NCBI RefSeq assembly: GCF_016695175.1 | Contig: NZ_CP068022.1 | Span: 124,001-188,000 of the forward strand | Length of the DNA: 64,000 nt | Reading direction: 5' to 3' | From: Pseudoalteromonas sp. GCY | GTDB lineage: Bacteria > Pseudomonadota > Gammaproteobacteria > Enterobacterales > Alteromonadaceae | Shown: positions 16,507-25,233 of the stretch, in pieces | How positions within the stretch are numbered: position 1 is the stretch's first letter | How the letters are laid out: the number at the start of each line of letters is the position of its first letter | Notes under the pieces: model-generated | Databases searched by the model: none | Seen by the model: only the letters and a program-made list of their open reading frames with translations | Told to the model about the DNA's origin: nothing | Translations under genes and position numbers: made by a program

Positions 16507-17447
16507 AACAACAACCAGAATTTTTCACAAAAAAGTACATAGCCCACAATTTGTAGACTAGTAGAAACAAGCTATATTTAAAGGTTGCGGATAAAGCAAC
16601 TAGGTGAGGTTAGGTTGTGTTACGTCGGTCTTAATTTAATGTTTGGAGTCATGTGTAACTTTTAAAAAATGTTTAATTGACAGTGATGTTGAAGCAATTT
16701 TTTTTCACACGCAAGTGTCTCTATTTTTTAAAACTGAGAAAAAGAAACCTAGTTTTGAGGAGTTAGAGACAAAATCATTTTATAAAGTAAAAAATCCAAA
16801 CAGGATAAAGTTTTCATTTTAAAACGATTTCAAAAGACTGATATTTAACAAATTTTAATGTTACAAAATAATTTTCCCGTCAAAAACCCACTAAATATCG
16901 ACTTAGAATATTTAAATTATTTAAGGGCTTTTTTATAGCTATATGTAATAAGGAGCTAGAAGTATTTGAATCCATTCCGGATTGACGAAATCGGCTGTTT
17001 TAGTTCAAAAACGTAGAACTTGACCATTAGGGTAGATTAAGTCTATTTCGATAATATGCTTTGAGTGGAAGTAAGCGGTGCCGCAAGATAACAAGAAAAC
17101 TCAACCGACTATAAAGCCTATAACTTAGAATCTAGATAATTATCACATTCCGTCAAATGTTTACTCATACCAACAACCATCGAAGCAAAGACATATAAAA
17201 AATTTTGAGACACGTCTAAAAATTCCTTGGGCACACTGATATATAAATTACCAAAATATAGATCCATATTAGTAGCGATAAACTAAGTTCAGGTTATTCT
17301 GATACTGATCCATCTGCTAAAGACGATAGTGGTTTGTTAGAATAAAGCCTAAAAAACAATCAAAAACAAAAGTTTTGTGTGTTACTCTGGAGGGAGTGTA
17401 ATTCTCTAATATGGCCGCAAACTAGGCTATTGCCAAGGACGTAATAT
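16507..17447. other. Long non-coding region between divergent tns operon and Gabija pair
   Basis: Some 940 bp of AT-rich DNA without a gene. It must contain the divergent promoters of tnsA (minus) and gajA (plus). In most Tn7-like elements the transposon end would lie here, upstream of tnsA, but I find no terminal repeat or TGATCACC sequence. Only isolated TTTTGAGA-like hexamers occur (about 16750 and 17207). A short open stretch ending in SGYSDTDPSAKDDSGLLE (stop near 17344) could be a gene remnant. Size and position would allow regulatory RNA, but nothing specific is visible. Confidence 0.4.
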
Positions 17448-19688
17448 ATGGAAATACAAAGATTTGATATCTGCAATTTTCGCAAACTAGAAAATGTTCA
17501 AGTTGAACTTTCATCTGGGCAAACTGTTTTCGTTGGAGCGAACAACAGTGGTAAAACATCTGCTATGGATGCTCTTATATTTTTCTTAGATAGAGATAAG
17601 TATTCAGGACCCAGTAGGACTGGTTTAGGAAAATCTGGACGGCGGCTAAATGTTACTGACTTTACAGTAAGCAATTGGCTTAAGCTCAACTCAATTGGGG
17701 ACGCGTGGATTGGAGGAAATCTATCAGAGGCAACTTCAATCGATGACTGGGTAACAGAGTGTCCATCAGTCGATGTTTGGATAGATGCGTCAATCGCGGA
17801 TATTGTGGCTGTGAGCCATCTTATTCCAACTTTAGATTGGCAAGGTGAGCCATTGGGAGTCAAGCTAGCATTTCTACCCAAGGATATAGAAAACTTAAGA
17901 GAAAAGTACGTAGAAAGTTTTAACAAAGCAAGTGCGGCACTTGAAGATGAAGAAGCTCAAGAATTTAAATTGTGGCCCAGAAACTTAAAAGACTTTTTAA
18001 GCAAAGAACTAAATAGGTTTTTCGAAATAAAAGGATTTCTCTTACCAACAGAGCAATTGCATGAAACCACTCCATTAGACTTGAGACAGGAGTCAGAGAG
18101 TTATCCATTTTCGAATTTATTTAAAGTAAATGTAATTGATGCTCAACGAGGTTTTGCGGATGCCCTTTCTTCAAAAGGTTTGAACAAAGGAGAGTCACTT
18201 TCTCCTTTGCTTAGTGAATATTTCGATACTCACTTAAATCCAAGCGATACGCCTGATAAAGAAGATATAGAAGCACTAAAGGCAATTGATTCGGCACAAT
18301 CACAATTTGATAGTCGCTTAAAAAGCTCTTTCAAGAGTGCTATTGGAGAAATAGAAAATTTGGGCTATCCAGGTTTTAGCGATCCTCATATATTGTTGTC
18401 TTCAAAACTAGATCCAATTGAATCTTTAAGTCATGAGGCTGCTGTAAAGTTTTCAGTTGGGAATTCAGCTCCAGAACCTTTACGTGCTGAGCTTGAGTTG
18501 CCAGAAAACTTGAACGGATTAGGTTATAAAAACCTAATTTATATGATCTTTAAGCTCATAACTTTCAGAGATGGTTGGCAACTAAAAGGGAAAGCTAGAT
18601 TAAAAACGGATTCATCTATCGAACCTCTGCATTTGGTTCTAATAGAGGAGCCTGAAGCCCATTTACATGCGCAAGTACAGCAAGTTTTTATTCGTAAGGC
18701 TTATGAAGTTCTATCTAATGAAGTTAGTGGAAATTTCAAAACACAGATGGTTGTAAGTAGTCACTCTAGCTATTTGGCACATGAAGTTGATTTTGACAAA
18801 TTACGATACTTCAAAAGGAAAGCAGCGAAAAACTCGCTTAGTGTCCCAACATCCGAAGTAATGAACCTTGCAACAGTATTTTCACAAGATAGCCGTCGAG
18901 AAGCTAACGAGCTACAGACCGCAAAATTTGTATCTCGATATATTAAAACTACTCACTGTGATCTATTTTTTGCGAACGGAATTATTCTCGTAGAGGGAGC
19001 GGCAGAGCGCTTACTGTTGCCACACTTCATAAAGAACCAATACGCAGACACTTTGTACAATAGCTACATATCAGTGTTAGAGGTCGGTGGGGCACACGCT
19101 CACAGATTACAGTCACTTATTGAGTTACTGGGTATGCCGACTCTAATTGTTACTGATGCTGACGCAAAAAATGGTGAAGGTAAAAAAGCACAACCGCAAC
19201 TTTCTGAAGAATTTTCCACTGGCAGCGATACATTGACCTTGTGGCTTGGGCTTGGTGATAAAAACTTTAAAGAAATAATTGAGTTACCATTTGATGCTAA
19301 ACAAAAAGAAAATGTTTGTGCTGTATACCAAAATAAAACTGAAGTTAGAGAATTCGATAACCAAACAGCTATACCTTATACATTTGAGGATGCCTTTGCG
19401 CTAGCTAATGTAACAACACTAAAAGAATTAGAATCTACGACTGGAATGTTATCTCACTTGAAAGCTGCGTGTGATGAGAGCACTCTAGAAGAGTGTGCTA
19501 CATCTATGTTTAAGGCTCTTGAAAAGGGACAAAAAGCTAAGATGGCTCTGGATATTTTGTATGAAATCGAGCCTGAAAAGCTAAATATCCCAAAATATAT
19601 TGCTGAAGGCTTAGACTGGCTCTCCCAGGCTATTTTATCTGAAACAAAAGAGTTTCCTGTAATCAGTGGAGAAGACCATGAAAGCTAA
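17448..19688 (+). CDS. gajA: GajA-like OLD-family nuclease (Gabija-type defence)
   Basis: A 746-residue protein with an N-terminal SMC/ABC-like ATPase and a C-terminal TOPRIM nuclease. Walker A is GANNSGKT (residues 30-37), Walker B is LVLIEEPEAHLH (about 397), and the H-loop is VVSSHSSYLAHE. The TOPRIM part has the Glu in ILVEGAAERLLL (about 513) and the DxD in LIVTDADAKN (about 566). In Gabija, GajA nicks DNA when nucleotide levels fall during phage replication, and forms a complex with GajB. This copy is longer than the type member (about 580 residues). The ATG at 17448 follows AAGGACG. It overlaps gajB by 11 bases. OLD-nuclease/UvrD pairing supports Gabija; a distinct related system is possible. 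Confidence 0.78.
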   Translation: MEIQRFDICNFRKLENVQVELSSGQTVFVGANNSGKTSAMDALIFFLDRDKYSGPSRTGLGKSGRRLNVTDFTVSNWLKLNSIGDAWIGGNLSEATSIDDWVTECPSVDVWIDASIADIVAVSHLIPTLDWQGEPLGVKLAFLPKDIENLREKYVESFNKASAALEDEEAQEFKLWPRNLKDFLSKELNRFFEIKGFLLPTEQLHETTPLDLRQESESYPFSNLFKVNVIDAQRGFADALSSKGLNKGESLSPLLSEYFDTHLNPSDTPDKEDIEALKAIDSAQSQFDSRLKSSFKSAIGEIENLGYPGFSDPHILLSSKLDPIESLSHEAAVKFSVGNSAPEPLRAELELPENLNGLGYKNLIYMIFKLITFRDGWQLKGKARLKTDSSIEPLHLVLIEEPEAHLHAQVQQVFIRKAYEVLSNEVSGNFKTQMVVSSHSSYLAHEVDFDKLRYFKRKAAKNSLSVPTSEVMNLATVFSQDSRREANELQTAKFVSRYIKTTHCDLFFANGIILVEGAAERLLLPHFIKNQYADTLYNSYISVLEVGGAHAHRLQSLIELLGMPTLIVTDADAKNGEGKKAQPQLSEEFSTGSDTLTLWLGLGDKNFKEIIELPFDAKQKENVCAVYQNKTEVREFDNQTAIPYTFEDAFALANVTTLKELESTTGMLSHLKAACDESTLEECATSMFKALEKGQKAKMALDILYEIEPEKLNIPKYIAEGLDWLSQAILSETKEFPVISGEDHES

Positions 19689-21558
19689 TTATGAACTCGA
19701 TGAGATTGATAGTGAAATTTATAAATTTCTAGACCTTAAAGAACCACAAAGTTTTTTGTTATTTGCTGGAGCAGGTTCAGGGAAAACCAAAACTTTGGTA
19801 AATGTTTTAGGCGAAGTGAAGAAAAATGACCTAGATAAGTTGATTGGTTTAGGTCAAAAAGTCGCAGTTATAACCTATACGAATGCAGCCTGTGAGGAAA
19901 TAAAGCAACGCCTAAATTATGATGCTAGCTTTTCTGTCTCTACTATACACAGCTTTGCGTGGTCTTTGATAAACCCTCATACAGAAGATATAAAAGAGTA
20001 TTTAGCTCAAATGCTTAATAATAAAGTTGAAGAGCTAAAAGAAAAACTAGCGAAGGCCAAAAATCCTAACAACAAAACAGCACTACAAAATAAGGCTAGA
20101 TTAGAAAAAACACAAGACAGGCTTAAGAGCTTAAAACAAGTTCGAAATTTCATTTATAGCCCGACTGAATTACTTGGGGGAAGATCGGCGTTAAACCATG
20201 CTGAAGTTATAGAAATTGCATCTTACTTTCTTTTCAATAAGCCATTATTACAGCAAGTTTTAATTAGAAAGTTTCCAATATTACTAATCGATGAAAGCCA
20301 AGATACATTTAAGAATTTGCTTGAAGCATTTATTCATGTAAGAGAGGTTCATAAGCATGTTTTTTGCTTTGGTATAATTGGAGACCAAATGCAACGTATT
20401 TACGGTGGTGGAAAGAATAATATCGCTGAATCGTTAGGCGTTGACTGGAAAATTGTAGATAAGAAAACCAATTATCGTTCGCCAAAAAGAATCATTGAGC
20501 TTATTAATTCAATTAGGAGGGATGATGATGGTTGGCAACAAGAGCCTTTCAAAGATGAAGTAGGTATTGTTCGGCTCTTTATAGTTAATTCTGAACGTCC
20601 AGATAAAGACAGTATCGAGAATTATGTAAGAGATAAAATGGCTGAAGAAACTGATGATCTGCAATGGAAAAGGCCAGTGCAGAAATCAGGTGACATTGAA
20701 GTCCAAGAAACCGTTAAGTGTCTAATTCTAGAACATGCTATGGCTGCCATACGTGGTCAGTTTTCTGATTTTTTACTCCCATTATTGTCCATAGACAAGT
20801 ACAGAGATGGTGCTGTTGACGGCTCTAGAAAAGAGTTTTCTTTCTTAATCAATGTTGTTGTTCCGTTTATCAATTCAATTAAGCAGGAAGACGACTTTGG
20901 TATTATGAAAAGCGTCAAATTGTATGGAAACTTAGTTTCTGAACAGAACTCAGATTTTGTAAGTTCGCCTTTTGATTCCTTGAGAGATACGAAAGCTAGG
21001 GCAACAGAGCTGAAGGGTTTAATTGCAGGAGATGGCGCGACTATTTTTAACGTTTTGAAGCTTATAAAAGATCTAAAACTAATAGAAATACCCAGTGAAC
21101 TTTCAATTCACCTAATAGATGGAGAGTTACCTGATGAAGGGAGTGATAGTGAGGATGATAAAATTACCATCGCTTGGGGCAAAGCATTCTCAGCTTCTAT
21201 TGAGAATTTAGTCAACTATGCCTTATATACGAATGGGAGATTGGGTTATGCGACTCACCAAGGAGTAAAAGGGCTAGAGTTTGACAGAGTAATGGCCGTG
21301 CTTGATGACAAAGAATCCAAAGGTTTTATGTTTAGTTATGAAAAGCTTTTTGGGACTGTAGCCAAAAGTAAAACCGACCTAGAAAATGAGCAACAGAAAA
21401 AGGATTCCGCAGTATCTAGAACAAGACGACTTTTCTACGTAGTATGCAGTAGAGCGCAAAAGAGCCTTGCAGTAGTAGCCTATACAAGTGACCCTAGTGC
21501 ACTGAAAAGTAACGCTTTGGAGACGTGGTTCAAAGAGGAAGAAGTCATAGTTTTATAA
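19678..21558 (+). CDS. gajB: GajB-like UvrD-family helicase (Gabija-type defence)
   Basis: A 626-residue superfamily 1A helicase with all motifs: Walker A FAGAGSGKTKTL (about residues 29-40), Ia AVITYTNAACEE, II LLIDESQDT, III IIGDQMQRIYGG, IV TNYRSPKRI, V THQGVKGLEFDRV, VI RRLFYVVCSRAQKSL. A charged insertion after motif I (residues 115-150) looks like a coiled coil. I start it at the ATG at 19678, which has GTGGAG in front; an upstream GTG at 19666 is less likely. It overlaps the end of gajA, so the two are coupled. In Gabija the helicase-like partner regulates GajA, probably by sensing DNA ends. It is longer than the B. cereus GajB (about 494 residues). Confidence 0.8.
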   Translation: MKANYELDEIDSEIYKFLDLKEPQSFLLFAGAGSGKTKTLVNVLGEVKKNDLDKLIGLGQKVAVITYTNAACEEIKQRLNYDASFSVSTIHSFAWSLINPHTEDIKEYLAQMLNNKVEELKEKLAKAKNPNNKTALQNKARLEKTQDRLKSLKQVRNFIYSPTELLGGRSALNHAEVIEIASYFLFNKPLLQQVLIRKFPILLIDESQDTFKNLLEAFIHVREVHKHVFCFGIIGDQMQRIYGGGKNNIAESLGVDWKIVDKKTNYRSPKRIIELINSIRRDDDGWQQEPFKDEVGIVRLFIVNSERPDKDSIENYVRDKMAEETDDLQWKRPVQKSGDIEVQETVKCLILEHAMAAIRGQFSDFLLPLLSIDKYRDGAVDGSRKEFSFLINVVVPFINSIKQEDDFGIMKSVKLYGNLVSEQNSDFVSSPFDSLRDTKARATELKGLIAGDGATIFNVLKLIKDLKLIEIPSELSIHLIDGELPDEGSDSEDDKITIAWGKAFSASIENLVNYALYTNGRLGYATHQGVKGLEFDRVMAVLDDKESKGFMFSYEKLFGTVAKSKTDLENEQQKKDSAVSRTRRLFYVVCSRAQKSLAVVAYTSDPSALKSNALETWFKEEEVIVL

Positions 21559-21762
21559 GATTTTGTACTGGATTGTATATGTAACTAGTGTATGTGCAGG
21601 CAATATAATTTGATCCAGTACAAAGTAGAAAGATTGTAAAAATATGAATTGGAGATAATTTACTGACATGCTATTAATTTTACCTAACAGGGTTGCTAAT
21701 TATTCTTTAATAATGTGTCCGTTTAACTTCTAAATAATCACTAATTTGATAGTAAAACTTAA

Positions 21763-21978
21763 GTTTTACAGCTTGAATCTCAAATACAGTACATTCTAAA
21801 TGAAGACTTTTTCGATGGCGGTAGTGCTTTTGTTATTTTCAGTTTGGTAGGCACGAACCGGAGTCATGTAGTTGACATAAAAGATGAGCTAGTAAAGTGG
21901 GAAGAACAGGTAAGAAAGCTTCCTGATATAAAAACCAGTATAGCGATTAAAATTCGTGAAATTACGAAACATTACTAG
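21763..21978 (+). pseudogene. Possible gene remnant overlapping the right end
   Basis: A 71-codon open frame with no start codon or ribosome-binding site, ending KIREITKHY. It has a coding-like composition (for example DIKDELVKWEEQVRKLPD) and contains one of the putative TnsB-binding sites near its beginning. It looks like the C-terminal end of a lost gene. I do not recognise it, and it could be chance. Confidence 0.35.
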
Positions 21979-22019
21979 TAGAAAAAATCTCAAAGTGCCG
22001 CGAAATCTCAACTTATATG
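21773..22019. repeat. Putative TnsB-binding sites of the right end
   Basis: Three copies of the TTGAGATT motif, all pointing the same way (minus strand): CTGTATTTGAGATTCAA at 21773-21789, GGCACTTTGAGATTTT at 21984-21999 and CATATAAGTTGAGATTTC at 22002-22019, the last being part of the terminal repeat. They share consensus with the left-end copies. Roles are inferred from repetition and placement. Confidence 0.65.
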
Positions 22020-22029
22020 GCGGTGATCA
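22006..22029 (-). repeat. Right terminal inverted repeat
   Basis: Read on the minus strand it begins TGATCACCGCCAT at 22029. It matches the left end at 21 of 24 positions. GGGG follows directly outside, as it precedes the left end. Confidence 0.8.
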
Positions 22030-22104
22030 GGGGCCGAGATAACAGTCAAAAACGTCACACATCAGATTTAACATAATATAAATTATAGGATTACTTATAC
22101 AGTA

Positions 22105-22134
22105 TTGCATAACACGTATCTGCATCACTATAAT
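22105..22134 (+). promoter_or_regulatory. Sigma-70 promoter of the tyrosine recombinase gene
   Basis: TTGCAT (22105-22110) and TATAAT (22129-22134) with an 18-base spacer, 31 bases before the ATG. Between them and the gene, GTCC and GGAC half sites (22137-22160) form a small inverted repeat that could be an operator. The element inserted about 75 bp upstream of this promoter and so leaves it intact. Confidence 0.6.
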
Positions 22135-22165
22135 ATGTCCAATACTAACCAATATCGGACTTATT

Positions 22166-23374
22166 ATGATTTTACCACTGGTTGATACCTTAAAGCAGCT
22201 TAGGTATCAAATCGCTCATCTTGAAGATGGTACGCTTGCGCATGAATATCCTGAGCTGGAAAAATTCTTGGATCGTCATGAAAAATCATTACCGGTACAT
22301 AACGAGCTACAGTTTTTATTTCAGTTTTTGTATGTTTACGGTCGTAAGTCTGAAGCAACTTTTAACCGTTTTCGTAATGAGCTTGAGCGCTTTTATTTGT
22401 GGTCGTGGCTGGTTGCAGAGAAGTCAGTGTTTGAGCTAAAACGCGAAGACATCGAAGCGTACGTAGATTTTGTGGTAGAGCCTGATAAAGCATGGACGCA
22501 AACTTCTGTGCAGTGGCGTTATAAGCAAAACCAAGGTATCCGTCAGGTTAACGAAAATTGGCGGCCATTTGTTCTCAAAGAAAATGGCGCTAGCCAGCAA
22601 ACGTTGGCCGCGATGTTTACCGCGCTAAATGTGTTTTACAAGTTTGCCATTTTAGAAGAAAAGTCGTTTGCTAATTTTGTTCCGGTGGTTAAAAAAAATA
22701 GCCCGTATTTAGTTGTACAATCGCAAATCAATCTTCCTGATACGCTGAGTGATTTGCAATGGGAATATGTTTTTGGTGTAACACGTGATTTAAGTGAACA
22801 GCAACCAGACCTGGAACGGAATCTTTTCGTATTGGCTTGTTTAAAAGGCTTGTATTTACGCATTTCGGAGCTGTCTGATCGCCCTCATTGGTCACCAGTA
22901 ATGAGTCATTTTTGGCAAGATCAAGATGACTTTTGGTACCTAAGAATTATGGGTAAAGGCAATAAGCTAAGGGATGTAACGCTTAGCGAAGACTTTATCA
23001 GTTATTTAAAGCGTTATCGGCAGTTCCGGGGGTTAAGCGCCCTACCTCGCGTTGATGAGCCCTACCCAATTGTTCATAAACTAAGGGGCCAAGGCGGTAT
23101 GAACGTTCGTCAATTACGCCGTATTGTTCAGCAAAGTTTTGACTTAGCAGTGGCTAAACTAAAGGAAGATGGCTTTACGGAGGAGTCAGAGCAACTCGAA
23201 GCCGCAACTTCACACTGGCTAAGACATACAGGTGCAACGCATGATGCACAACACCGCCCGCTAAAACATCTATCAGAAGATTTAGGTCACGCCAAAATCG
23301 CAACAACCGATCAAATCTATATTCAAACCAATATTAAAGAGCGTGCCAAATCGGGCTTAAAACGGAAGATATAA
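22166..23374 (+). CDS. Tyrosine recombinase/integrase
   Basis: A 402-residue site-specific recombinase. The N-terminal 190 residues form a SAM-like core-binding domain. The catalytic domain has all expected residues: Arg in LRISELSDRP, Lys in GKGNKLRDVTL, the HxxR box in HWLRHTGATH, the second His in LGHAKIATTDQ, and the Tyr nucleophile in IYIQTN near the end. It cuts and rejoins DNA by a 3'-phosphotyrosine intermediate. It stands outside the Tn7-like element, with its own promoter and terminator, and no excisionase or other phage genes beside it. It might be a chromosomal recombinase or the last gene of an old island. ATG at 22166. Confidence 0.88.
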   Translation: MILPLVDTLKQLRYQIAHLEDGTLAHEYPELEKFLDRHEKSLPVHNELQFLFQFLYVYGRKSEATFNRFRNELERFYLWSWLVAEKSVFELKREDIEAYVDFVVEPDKAWTQTSVQWRYKQNQGIRQVNENWRPFVLKENGASQQTLAAMFTALNVFYKFAILEEKSFANFVPVVKKNSPYLVVQSQINLPDTLSDLQWEYVFGVTRDLSEQQPDLERNLFVLACLKGLYLRISELSDRPHWSPVMSHFWQDQDDFWYLRIMGKGNKLRDVTLSEDFISYLKRYRQFRGLSALPRVDEPYPIVHKLRGQGGMNVRQLRRIVQQSFDLAVAKLKEDGFTEESEQLEAATSHWLRHTGATHDAQHRPLKHLSEDLGHAKIATTDQIYIQTNIKERAKSGLKRKI

Positions 23375-23381
23375 ATATAAG

Positions 23382-23409
23382 AAAAAAGGACATTCGAGAA
23401 TGTCCTTTT
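23382..23409. terminator. Rho-independent terminator, bidirectional
   Basis: AAAAGGACATT and AATGTCCTTTT form a perfect 11-bp stem with a CGAG loop, just after the recombinase stop and facing the convergent chemoreceptor gene. T-runs exist on both strands. Confidence 0.8.
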
Positions 23410-23443
23410 GAATCTTCAATCAATAAGTGCACTACGCTAAAAC

Positions 23444-24997
23444 TCACTTGCGCTTAAAACGAACAATCAACTCGTGCATTTCTTTTGCAGTCGATTCCAG
23501 GTCTTTACTCTCTTGATGTACTTTGTCAGCGCTATCTAGGCTGTTGTTCGCTAGTTGGGCAATATTCACCACTTGCTGATTAATGTCGTCAGACACGGCC
23601 GCTTGTTGCTCAACCGAAGTTGCAATTTGCATCGACATATCACTAATTTGGATAACAGCTTGGGTGATTTGTTGTAGCATATCGGTGCTTTGATTCAGCT
23701 GTTCAATACCATGGAGCGATTCTTCTTGGCCTTGCTGAGCAATATTTACTGACGCTTGTGTGCTGCTGGTTAGCTCTTCAATAATTGCATGGATCTCTTT
23801 CGTCGACTCTTGTGTGCGCTGTGCTAGATGTCTAACTTCATCAGCAACTACTGCAAAGCCCCTACCTTGCTCGCCAGCTCGCGCAGCTTCAATTGCTGCA
23901 TTTAGTGCTAGCAAGTTGGTTTGCTCAGCGATTTGTTCGATAATTTGTGCGGCTGCTGCAATTTTATCAGTTTGTTTAGAGACACCTTCAACAGAATTGC
24001 GGATGTCGGCAATGGTATTACTTAAATCACCAAAAGCAATTTTGGTTTTATTAGCGATCTGCTCCGTTTGAGAAGTCAAATCAAGGGAGTTCTGAGCATC
24101 TTTAGCACTCAATTGCACGCTGTTAGAGACATCGTTGATGGTTGTTGTCATTTCATTCATTGCAGTGGCAACAAGCTCCGTCTCAGTTTGCTGCTTTTGT
24201 AAATCGGCATAAGTTGCTCGCGCTTCTTTACTCGCCGTATGCGCTCCTTTTGATACGTTTTGCGCCGCATGTTCAACACGCGTAAGAATTGTATCTAGGT
24301 GTGCCCTTTCACTCTTTAAACGAACTTGGATTGATGCCATGGTGCCATCCCAAGTCGAGTAAACTTGCTCAGATATATCGTCACAAAAACTGTGCGCCAA
24401 CTCAGATTCTAGTCGTCTCAGTTGTTCTTTATCGCGCCAAGTTGCATAGGCTGAATATGCGAGCATATTTGCCATTAACCAGAAAAATCCTGCAGACTCA
24501 GAAGCAAAATACCAAAGTGCTAATGACGAGACGATGTTAAATACTGGCCAAATCACACGCAATTTAGGAAGGCGGATACCGCTTCCCTTACTGGCATTCA
24601 CGCTTGTATAAAGTTGACTTGCCCGTTCAACTGTTGCTCTATCTGGACAGCATCTAACAGACTCATAGCCAATGATTTTGCCATTTTCTGTTATTGGGGT
24701 TACATAGGCATCAACCCAGTAGTGATCACCATTTTTGCAGCGATTTTTTACGATCCCCATCCATGGCTTGCCCGTTTTAAGCTGTTTCCACATGGTTTGA
24801 AACGCCACAGGTGGCATATCTGGATGTCGTACTATATTATGAGGTTGACCAACTAGCTCATCATGTGTAAAACCGCTAACATCGATAAATGCTTGGTTGC
24901 AATCAACAATATTACCTTTTAGATCGGTTACAGAGATGAGCTTTACATCGCGAGAAAAGGTTTTTTCTCTTTGCGTTACTGGGTGGTTGGTTCTCAT
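23444..24997 (-). CDS. Aer-like PAS chemoreceptor (methyl-accepting chemotaxis protein)
   Basis: A 517-residue receptor. Residues 10-120 are a PAS domain of the aerotaxis type ([20 protein letters not shown], then HPDMPPVAF), which in Aer binds FAD and senses redox state from the cytoplasm. Two short hydrophobic segments follow (about 150-190) that would anchor it in the inner membrane. The rest is the MCP signalling helix bundle with the conserved hairpin tip ([19 protein letters not shown]), which contacts CheA and CheW. The C-terminus has no NWETF-like receptor tail. It should steer swimming towards favourable oxygen or energy levels. It is a single gene, convergent with the recombinase. 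Confidence 0.9.
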   Translation of the reverse strand: MRTNHPVTQREKTFSRDVKLISVTDLKGNIVDCNQAFIDVSGFTHDELVGQPHNIVRHPDMPPVAFQTMWKQLKTGKPWMGIVKNRCKNGDHYWVDAYVTPITENGKIIGYESVRCCPDRATVERASQLYTSVNASKGSGIRLPKLRVIWPVFNIVSSLALWYFASESAGFFWLMANMLAYSAYATWRDKEQLRRLESELAHSFCDDISEQVYSTWDGTMASIQVRLKSERAHLDTILTRVEHAAQNVSKGAHTASKEARATYADLQKQQTETELVATAMNEMTTTINDVSNSVQLSAKDAQNSLDLTSQTEQIANKTKIAFGDLSNTIADIRNSVEGVSKQTDKIAAAAQIIEQIAEQTNLLALNAAIEAARAGEQGRGFAVVADEVRHLAQRTQESTKEIHAIIEELTSSTQASVNIAQQGQEESLHGIEQLNQSTDMLQQITQAVIQISDMSMQIATSVEQQAAVSDDINQQVVNIAQLANNSLDSADKVHQESKDLESTAKEMHELIVRFKRK

Positions 24998-25233
24998 TAG
25001 ACTAGTCCAAAACTAACAAAAAATTGATTTTCCCTTAAAGATTTTCAGGAAAATACGCCCTCAACCCGCGAATAGCAATAGAGACGGGGTTAATTAACGA
25101 TAATTACAACTATAGTGTGAGTTAATTTTATGCGTAAATTGATTTATGCCAGTTTAGATCGAAATTAGGCTTACTCCCGTATAGGCTTTATTGTAAAATA
25201 ATTCTATCAAAATGATAATCTAAGGAGCGTTAG

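Larger units (their letters stand above)
2146..22029. mobile_element. Tn7-like transposon, about 19.9 kb, carrying defence genes and integron cassettes
   Basis: The two ends are inverted repeats beginning 5'-TGATCACCGCCAT and agreeing at 21 of 24 positions. Both start with TG, as Mu/Tn7-type ends do. Behind each terminal repeat are more copies of a motif around TTGAGAWT, the arrangement expected for several TnsB-binding sites per end. GGGG stands outside both ends; a 5-bp duplication would be normal for Tn7, but the fifth base differs (A at left, C at right). Inside lie tnsA, tnsB, tnsC and tniQ, so the element encodes a Tn7-like transposase. Unusual is that the tns operon lies centrally, with a Gabija-type pair between tnsA and the right end. 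No cas genes or CRISPR repeats were seen, so it is not a CRISPR-guided element. Boundaries are my reading of the repeats, not an experimentally known element. Confidence 0.8.

Noticed and set aside
16507..17447. Right end of the element just upstream of tnsA
   Set aside because: This is the normal place, but no TGATCACC sequence or cluster of TTGAGAWT sites occurs there; only single imperfect hexamers.
17448..21558. PARIS system
   Set aside because: PARIS pairs a small ATPase with a separate TOPRIM protein; here ATPase and TOPRIM are fused and the partner is a UvrD helicase, as in Gabija.
2146..22029. CRISPR-associated transposon
   Set aside because: tnsABC-tniQ suggested it, but no cas8/cas5, cas7, cas6 or cas12k genes and no repeat-spacer array are present.
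25197..25220. Fur box before hemH
   Set aside because: Only about half of the palindrome is recognisable.
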